Shown: piece after piece, positions 58,856 to 64,000 of the stretch
How positions within the stretch are numbered: position 1 is the first letter of the stretch
Layout: each line of letters begins with the position of its first letter
The notes under the pieces: generated by a model
Seen by the model: only the letters and a program-made list of their open reading frames with translations
What the model was told of the DNA's origin: nothing
Databases searched by the model: none
Source of the DNA: Rhodococcus wratislaviensis
Lineage (GTDB): Bacteria > Actinomycetota > Actinomycetes > Mycobacteriales > Mycobacteriaceae
DNA: 64,000 bases
Assembly: GCF_900455735.1 (NCBI RefSeq)
Contig: NZ_UAUI01000001.1
Location: 1,209,001 to 1,273,000 of the forward strand
Direction of reading: 5' to 3'
Translations under genes and position numbers: made by a program

Positions 58856-58857
58856 CG

Positions 58858-60156
58858 TCAGTCCCGAGGGGGCAGCGGGGGTAGTTCCAGATTGTCGCGG
58901 AACGTGCCGCCCACGTAGTCGTCGCCGACGATCCCGCGACGCCGCAGTTCGGGGAGCAACCCGTTGACGACGAAGTCCCGGGTCCGCGCCTCGGCGAGCC
59001 CGCCGAGGGAGATGACGTCGAGGACACCCGCGTCGTAGCGTTCCTGGACGGCGTCGGCGAGTTGTTCGGGTGTTCCCGCGACCGCCCAGTGGCCGGTGTC
59101 CTTGGACGCGATGATCAGCTCCCGCAGGGTCCGCCCGGACGCGGCGAGCCGGCTGAAGATTTCGACCCGGCCGCGACGGCGGTTCACCGACCGGACGTCG
59201 GGCAGGACGTCGGCCGGGATCGGCTTGTCGAGCGTCAGCCCGGACAGGTCGATGCCGCCACCGAGCATGTCTTCCAACCTGATCCGGCCGGCGTCGAGGT
59301 CCGTCGCCTCCTCCTGTTCCCGCACCAGCCGTCGCACTTCGTCCTCGGACGCACCGTAGGTGGCGTGGAACGAACTCATGATCAGCGGCAGCCCGTCGGC
59401 GCGGCCCAGTTCGGCGGCCCGCGCCCGGATGCTCTTGGTGTAGGTGACGGCGTCTTCGAGGGTGGGCAGTGATGTGAACACGACCTCCGCGAAGCGGGCG
59501 CCGAGTTCGACGCCGGCCGCGGATTGGCCGGCCTGGAACTGCACGGGACGACGCTGAGGCAGCGGCGGGATGTTCAACGGTCCCTTCACCGTGAAGTAGG
59601 TGCCCGCGTGGTCGATCGGCCGCACTCGATCGGCGTCGAGCGTGGTCCCTCCGGCCCCGTCGGACGTCAGTGCGCCGGGCTGCCAGCTGTCGAACAGCGC
59701 CTTGATCACTTCGAGCGATTCGGTGGCGCGGGCGTAGCGTTCCTCGGGGCTCGGCAGGTCCCGGTCACTGTAGTTCTCCTCGCCGAGTGACGACGTGACG
59801 GCGTTCCAGGCGGCGCGACCGTTGCTGACGTGGTCGAGGGTGCCGAACAGCCGCGCGAGGTTGTACGGATGGTGGAATGTGGTGGTCACCGTCGCGATCA
59901 GCCCGACATGCGAGGTCACGGCGCTGAGTGCCGACAGGAAGATCAGCGGTTCCTGCGCGCCGATCGCGCCCTGCGCCCCGAAACTGAGCAGGTCGGCGGC
60001 GAACAGCGCGTCGAACTTGTTCGCCTCGGCGATCTTCGCGATCTCGATCGACGATTCGACGGTCGACTGCTGCGGATCGATGGCGGCGGCATAGGTGCTC
60101 ACGGCGCCGCTGACTCCCGTGACCGTCTTCAGCGGCCGGCGACGTGGGGTGCTCAT
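58858..60156 (-). CDS. LLM-class flavin monooxygenase (NtaA/SnaA/DszA family)
   Basis: A 432-residue TIM-barrel flavin-dependent monooxygenase. It has KFDALFAADLLSFGA, TSHVGLIATVTTTFHHPYNLARLFGTLDHVSNGRAAWN and RYARATESLEVIKALFDSW, as in NTA, DszA and pristinamycin monooxygenases. These use FMNH2 from a separate reductase to oxidise sulfur or nitrogen compounds. The N-terminus is shorter than in DszA, lacking the usual GHH...AWRH segment, so it belongs to a divergent subgroup. The substrate and partner reductase are not in the window. Confidence 0.82.
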   Translation of the reverse strand: MSTPRRRPLKTVTGVSGAVSTYAAAIDPQQSTVESSIEIAKIAEANKFDALFAADLLSFGAQGAIGAQEPLIFLSALSAVTSHVGLIATVTTTFHHPYNLARLFGTLDHVSNGRAAWNAVTSSLGEENYSDRDLPSPEERYARATESLEVIKALFDSWQPGALTSDGAGGTTLDADRVRPIDHAGTYFTVKGPLNIPPLPQRRPVQFQAGQSAAGVELGARFAEVVFTSLPTLEDAVTYTKSIRARAAELGRADGLPLIMSSFHATYGASEDEVRRLVREQEEATDLDAGRIRLEDMLGGGIDLSGLTLDKPIPADVLPDVRSVNRRRGRVEIFSRLAASGRTLRELIIASKDTGHWAVAGTPEQLADAVQERYDAGVLDVISLGGLAEARTRDFVVNGLLPELRRRGIVGDDYVGGTFRDNLELPPLPPRD

Positions 60157-60247
60157 CGTCGAAGCCTAGGAACGACGGCGCGGTCGGCCCACGGTTTCGA
60201 TCAGGCGGATTCTGACCGCCCACGGGATGTTCCGGTTACCGTCGGGT

Positions 60248-61759
60248 GTGCTGTTCTCGCAGATCGTCGCGACGTCCCGGGACGTGGGGGCCACGCGGTC
60301 GCGCAAGGTGAAGGTCGGGGCGCTGCGTGAGGCGCTCACCCAGCTGGAGCCGGCCGAGGTGGAACCGGTGGTGGCGTGGCTGTCCGGGGAGCTTCGGCAG
60401 GGCCGGATCGGGATCGGCTGGCGGACGATCGCCGACATCCCTGCCACCCCGGCCGACGTCCCGTCCGTGACGGTGTCGGAGCTCGACGGGACCGTCACCG
60501 CCGTTGCGGGGATCTCCGGCTCCGGATCCGCCGCCCGCCGCCGTGAACTGCTCGCCGACCTCTTCGCCCGCACCACCGCCGACGAGCGGGACTTCCTGCT
60601 GCGACTGCTCACCGGGGACCTCCGCCAGGGTGCGCTCGAGGGGGTGATGACGGACGCGATCGCGGCGGCCGCCGACCTTCCCGTCGAACCGGTGCGCCGG
60701 GCGTTCATGCTGTCGGGACGCCTGCCCGCGACCGCGGTCGCCGCGTTCGACGGCGGGGTCGATGCCCTCACCGCGTTCCGGCTGGAGGTGGGTCGTCCGG
60801 TCCGGCCCATGCTGGCCTCCCCCGCCGAATCACTCACCGACGCGTGGACCGAACTGGGCGGTGACGTCAGCGTCGAATACAAACTCGACGGCGCACGGAT
60901 CCAGGTGCACCGCAACGGCGACGAGGTGCGCATCTTCACCCGCACCCTGCGTGAGATCACCGGCAGCGTGCCGGAACTCGTCGAACTCGTCGCCGGCCTG
61001 CCCTGCACGTCGGCGGTGTTCGACGGGGAGACGCTGGCGCTCACCGACAGCGGCCGGCCCCGGCCCTTCCAGGAGACGATGAGCCGCTTCGGCGCCGAGT
61101 CCGCCCGCGACCTGCTGCTGCACCCCTACTTCTTCGACTGCCTGCACCTCGACGGCGTCGACCTTCTCGACGCGCCGCTGGAGCAGCGGCTGGACGCCCT
61201 GGAACGCGTTGCCCCGCAACACCGCATCCCCGGACTCATCCGACCCGACAGCGACGGTGCCGCAACCCATTTCGACGACGCCCTTGCCGCCGGCCACGAA
61301 GGGGTGATGGTCAAGTCGCTCACCGCGCCGTATGCGGCGGGACGACGCGGCCGCGCCTGGCAGAAGGTGAAACCGGAGCACACCCTCGACCTGGTCGTGC
61401 TCGGCGCCGAATGGGGTTACGGGCGGCGCACCGGCTACCTGTCCAACCTGCACCTCGGCGCGCGCGACCCGGACGGCGGCGAACCGATCATGGTGGGCAA
61501 GACGTTCAAGGGCCTCACCGACGCGCTACTGCAGTGGCAGACGGACGAATTCCCGCGCCACGAACGCAGCCGCGACGATCACACCGTGTACCTGCACCCC
61601 GACCTGGTCGTGGAGATCGAACTCGACGGCGTCCAGGTCAGCACGCGCTACCCCGGCGGCCTCGCGCTGCGATTCGCGCGGGTCCTGCGCTACCGCCCCG
61701 ACAAGACGGCCGCCGACGCCGACACCATCGACGCCGTGCGGGCCCTGCTGCCGCGCTGA
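60248..61759 (+). CDS. ligB: ATP-dependent DNA ligase (LigB type)
   Basis: A 503-residue ATP-dependent DNA ligase. The N-terminal DNA-binding domain precedes the nucleotidyltransferase core with the adenylated Lys in SVEYKLDGARIQVH (about residue 212), EGVMVKSLTAPY and QKVKPEHTLDLVV. A C-terminal OB domain follows. It matches the mycobacterial LigB type, a secondary ligase with a repair role. A GTG was chosen because the family starts with a sequence like MLFSQIVATSRDV; an ATG seven codons earlier is possible. It is divergent from the LLM gene. Confidence 0.9.
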   Translation: MLFSQIVATSRDVGATRSRKVKVGALREALTQLEPAEVEPVVAWLSGELRQGRIGIGWRTIADIPATPADVPSVTVSELDGTVTAVAGISGSGSAARRRELLADLFARTTADERDFLLRLLTGDLRQGALEGVMTDAIAAAADLPVEPVRRAFMLSGRLPATAVAAFDGGVDALTAFRLEVGRPVRPMLASPAESLTDAWTELGGDVSVEYKLDGARIQVHRNGDEVRIFTRTLREITGSVPELVELVAGLPCTSAVFDGETLALTDSGRPRPFQETMSRFGAESARDLLLHPYFFDCLHLDGVDLLDAPLEQRLDALERVAPQHRIPGLIRPDSDGAATHFDDALAAGHEGVMVKSLTAPYAAGRRGRAWQKVKPEHTLDLVVLGAEWGYGRRTGYLSNLHLGARDPDGGEPIMVGKTFKGLTDALLQWQTDEFPRHERSRDDHTVYLHPDLVVEIELDGVQVSTRYPGGLALRFARVLRYRPDKTAADADTIDAVRALLPR

Positions 61760-61845
61760 CGACGCCTGCTCGACCTGCGGGGCGAACGTGTGCACGGTAA
61801 CCTCCCCGGCACAAGTAGGACGCCGCGCTGTGAGGGGGTCGGCTG

Positions 61846-62343
61846 ATGACGTTCGTTTCCCGCTTCGTGCCCTCGTGCGCCGCCCCGGCGGTGACGTTCG
61901 TCGAGGGCATGTTCAGCAAAGTTGCCTCGGCCGCCGAGGGACCGGTCCGCGTCGCGGTGTGTGCCGTGACCGTGCCGATCGAGGTCGCGAAGACGTCGTT
62001 CCACATCCTGCGGCTCACCGAGGAACTGCTCGAGGAGGTCGTCTTCCTGCTGCGGACGATGCGTCCGGTGGTCGAGGCGGTGAGCACCACCCAGCAGTCC
62101 GATAATTTCGACACGGTCTTCCGGACCCTCGAACAGATCCAGCAGTCGGCCGACGCGATTGCCCGCACCCCGATCGGTGTCGTCCGGAGCGTGTTCGCGC
62201 CGGCCCGTCCGTCGCCCGAGCAGGTCGACCATCACCCCACGATCATCGACGCCGAGCCGCCGCCGCCCTCGGGTCTGGTGGTCCGGATCGCGTCCGTCAC
62301 GGTGACGGCGCCGAGCATCACGTTCGGCAGGCCGAATCGCTGA
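61846..62343 (+). CDS. Hypothetical protein with helical core
   Basis: A 165-residue protein without a family I recognise. An amphipathic helical region covers residues 28-110 (VRVAVCAVTVPIEVAKTSFHILRLTEELLEEVVFLLRTMRP). A flexible proline-rich segment (DAEPPPPSG) and a short strand (LVVRIASVTVTAPSITFG) end it. No signal peptide is clear. GTGAGGGGGTCGGCTG before the ATG is a modest site. Similar proteins probably exist in related actinobacteria, but I cannot assign a role. Confidence 0.5.
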   Translation: MTFVSRFVPSCAAPAVTFVEGMFSKVASAAEGPVRVAVCAVTVPIEVAKTSFHILRLTEELLEEVVFLLRTMRPVVEAVSTTQQSDNFDTVFRTLEQIQQSADAIARTPIGVVRSVFAPARPSPEQVDHHPTIIDAEPPPPSGLVVRIASVTVTAPSITFGRPNR

Positions 62344-62349
62344 CAGCGG

Positions 62350-62832
62350 TCAACGTCCGGGGAAGAAGTCCGCGCTCTGCACGTAGTCCATTGCGGCGGT
62401 GAAGGCCGGGTCGCTCAGGCGCCTGGTCATTTCCGCCTCGTCGACGTCCTCGATGTGGGTCTGGACCCACCAGAGGTTGCCGAACGGGTCGCGGACGCGG
62501 CCGACGACGTCGCCCCAGAACAGGTGCGTCGCCTGTGTGACCAGAGTGCCGCCGGCGGCGACGGCCTGCGCGAGCACGGCCTCCGCGTCCTCGACGTACA
62601 GGCGGAGGAACCCGGGTGTCGGCGGCCAGTCGGGTCGCGCGTCGAACATCATCACCACGGCGTTCCCGATCCTCACCTCGGCGTGCCCGATGGTGCCGTC
62701 CTCGCCCACCATCCGGCCGAGTTCCTCGCCGTCGAACGCGGCCTTCACGTAGTCGATCAGCGCGGCGGTGTCGCGGGAGATGATCCACGGCGTGACGGTG
62801 GTGTAGCCCTCGGGAATCGGATCGACTGTCAT
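62350..62832 (-). CDS. VOC superfamily (PhnB/glyoxalase-like) protein
   Basis: A 160-residue vicinal oxygen chelate protein of the PhnB-like group (VTPWIISRDTAALIDYVKAAF, then GNAVVMMFDARPD and VRDPFGNLWWVQTHIE). The metal-binding pattern is partial, so it may be a binding protein rather than an enzyme. An ATG with GGAGG seven bases upstream was chosen; the frame extends 26 codons further without support. The gene is convergent with the hypothetical gene at 61846 and divergent from the SDR. Confidence 0.85.
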   Translation of the reverse strand: MTVDPIPEGYTTVTPWIISRDTAALIDYVKAAFDGEELGRMVGEDGTIGHAEVRIGNAVVMMFDARPDWPPTPGFLRLYVEDAEAVLAQAVAAGGTLVTQATHLFWGDVVGRVRDPFGNLWWVQTHIEDVDEAEMTRRLSDPAFTAAMDYVQSADFFPGR

Positions 62833-62927
62833 GCGGTCCTCCTGCGTCGGCGACTCGGATGCACCCACCGTAAAACCGATAGCGGTCAGCTTTGGTCCGC
62901 ATTTGATCACCCGGATACGCTCGTATC

Positions 62928-63656
62928 GTGTCCGAACACATCCTCGTCACCGGCGGATCCCGCGGCATCGGCGCCGCGGTGGTGCGCCTCGCCGTCCATC
63001 GCGGCTATGAGGTGACGTTCACCTTCCAGAACGACGACGAGGCCGCCGAGCAACTCGTCCACCACTGCGGCGTCCGCGCCACCGCGGTGCGGGCAGACGT
63101 GCGCGACGCGGATGAGGCCGTCGCCGTCGTCGATGCGGCCGACCAACGCGGTCAGCTGGTCGCCTTGGTCAACAACGCGGGGACCACCGGCCCGCTCGGC
63201 ACGTTCCTCACCACCCCGGACGAGGTGGTGCGGGAGGTGTTCGACGTCAACGTCTTCGGCGCGATGGCCTACGCCCGCGCGGCGGCCGAGCACTGGGTCC
63301 GGCAGGGACGCCCCGGCGTCATCGTCAATCTCAGCTCGATCGCGGCCCGCACCGGCGCCCCGGGCGAATACGTCGGGTACGCGGCCTCCAAGGCGGCTGT
63401 GGACAGTTTCACGACGGGACTCGGACGGGAACTGGCGGGCTCGAACATTCGCGTCGTCGGCGTCGCGCCCGGTACGACGGACACCGACATCCACGCCGCT
63501 GCCGGCGATCCCGGACGACCCGGACGAGTGGCCGGGAAGGTGCCACTCGGCCGGGTCGCGGAACCCGAGGAGATCGCCGAAGCGGTGCTGTGGGCCCTGT
63601 CGCACCAGGCGTCCTACGTCACCGCCACGACCATCGACGTCGCCGGGGGTCTGTGA
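62928..63656 (+). CDS. SDR-family oxidoreductase
   Basis: A 242-residue short-chain dehydrogenase. The cofactor motif is VTGGSRGIGAAVVRLA, NNAG occurs in ALVNNAGTTGPL, and the catalytic Ser, Tyr and Lys are in NLSSIAARTGAPGEYVGYAASKA. The end ATTIDVAGGL is typical. It resembles glucose or 3-oxoacyl reductases; the substrate is unknown. The start is GTG without a good ribosome-binding site, possibly a leaderless mRNA. Confidence 0.87.
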   Translation: MSEHILVTGGSRGIGAAVVRLAVHRGYEVTFTFQNDDEAAEQLVHHCGVRATAVRADVRDADEAVAVVDAADQRGQLVALVNNAGTTGPLGTFLTTPDEVVREVFDVNVFGAMAYARAAAEHWVRQGRPGVIVNLSSIAARTGAPGEYVGYAASKAAVDSFTTGLGRELAGSNIRVVGVAPGTTDTDIHAAAGDPGRPGRVAGKVPLGRVAEPEEIAEAVLWALSHQASYVTATTIDVAGGL

Positions 63657-64000
63657 CTACCGCGGCTTTGCGCCGCACCTCGGGACGAGCATCGGCACCC
63701 GCCTGCGGTAGCTGCGGTAGTCGTCGCCGAACGTGTCGATCAGGTCGTGCTCCTCGAAACGCACCGCGACCAGGATGAAGCCGGTGGTCCCGACGGCGAA
63801 CAACAGTCGGCCCCAGGTCATCGTCGGCGCCACCCAGAACGCGATGATGAAACCGGCGTACAGCGGGTGACGGATCACCCGGTACAGCACAGGGGTCCGA
63901 AAGTGACTGGGCAGAGCCGCCTTCCCACTCTGGTTGCGCAGCACCTGGCGCACCCCGAACAGATCGAAGTGGTCGATGGCGAACGTCGCTGCCAGCACGA
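63657..64000 (-). CDS. mddA: Methanethiol S-methyltransferase-like (MddA), 5' part outside window
   Basis: The C-terminal 114 or so residues of a membrane methyltransferase of the NnrU/isoprenylcysteine methyltransferase superfamily. The pattern IDHFDLFGVRQV, RHPLYAGFIIAFWVAP, GTTGFILVAVRFEEHDL, YRSYRRRVPMLVPR is that of MddA, which methylates methanethiol to dimethyl sulfide. The N-terminal helices and the start lie beyond the right edge. The stop directly abuts the SDR stop on the other strand. The assignment relies on the visible half only. Confidence 0.75.
   Translation of the reverse strand, partial: VLAATFAIDHFDLFGVRQVLRNQSGKAALPSHFRTPVLYRVIRHPLYAGFIIAFWVAPTMTWGRLLFAVGTTGFILVAVRFEEHDLIDTFGDDYRSYRRRVPMLVPRCGAKPR

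Noticed and set aside
58858..60156. Frameshift at the N-terminus of the LLM monooxygenase
   Set aside because: The unusual short N-terminus first suggested a frameshift, but the frame is continuous, with a normal ATG, and the conserved core starts soon after. A divergent subgroup is simpler.
1..64000. rRNA, tRNA, insertion sequences or prophage
   Set aside because: I found no cloverleaf with CCA-like end, no rRNA segment, and no transposase, integrase or phage structural gene.

Overview
The window looks like a chromosomal segment of a Rhodococcus-type mycolic actinobacterium, close to the large soil species such as R. jostii or R. opacus. The evidence is a high GC content, many GTG starts and 1-8 bp start/stop overlaps. 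The gene families agree: DUF3558 lipoproteins, DUF4185, a WS/DGAT wax ester/triacylglycerol synthase, a RamB/PrpR-type regulator with the prpDBC genes, EspG and WXG/PPE-like ESX proteins, a LigB-type ATP ligase and DUF427. The species is inferred from gene families only. I see no rRNA, tRNA, insertion sequence, prophage or CRISPR array; this is ordinary metabolic chromosome.

Left part (1-11.9 kb): the end of a DUF4185 gene, a small GNAT enzyme, two overlapping DUF3558 lipoprotein genes, an MFS exporter facing a carboxylesterase, and an NrtR-like protein whose Nudix box has lost its catalytic glutamates. A TPP riboswitch then leads a tenA-thiY-thiX-thiZ-like operon for salvage of thiamine pyrimidine. 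A WS/DGAT gene and a divergent HSL-type esterase follow (storage-lipid theme).

11.9-18.1 kb: an AprAB-like flavoprotein/ferredoxin pair preceded by a 29-codon translationally coupled ORF, then an orphan ESX-accessory cluster (Pro/Thr-rich anchored protein, WXG/PPE-like protein, EspG, TY-Chap chaperone) and a tiny Lys-rich protein. 18.1-23.3 kb: the 2-methylcitrate cycle operon prpD-prpB-prpC, divergent from its acyl-CoA-sensing regulator.

23.3-38.9 kb: two anchored extracellular proteins, a GT-C membrane glycosyltransferase, a methyltransferase, and a divergent catabolic cluster. On one side are an MHS transporter, an acyl-CoA synthetase and a quinone reductase; on the other are an SDR, an acyl-CoA dehydrogenase, a thiolase and two paralogous TetR genes. 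Together they look like uptake, CoA activation and beta-oxidation-like cleavage of an unidentified carboxylic acid. Next is an HxlR regulator with a SnoaL-like gene; both carry the same CTTGG-N5-CCAAG palindrome upstream.

38.9-50.4 kb: a leucine/valine dehydrogenase and a fused indolepyruvate ferredoxin oxidoreductase opposite an Lrp regulator, an orphan RibH2-type lumazine synthase, an Mrr-like membrane nuclease, a butanediol-type dehydrogenase, and a PucR regulator divergent from an NCS1 permease. 50.4-64 kb: an LPG-synthase-like DUF2156 protein, a second AprAB-like pair, a PPOX protein, a large FAD/Fe-S oxidase, DUF998, tandem DUF427, an LLM monooxygenase, ligB, a VOC protein, an SDR and a truncated mddA-like gene.

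The most striking non-genic feature is a family of eight dispersed ~46-bp palindromes (core CCCGTGAGTGGTTAACGAGT and its mirror), plus one looser hairpin. Every copy sits immediately after the 3' end of a gene, none lies between divergent promoters, and several supply the stop codon itself.
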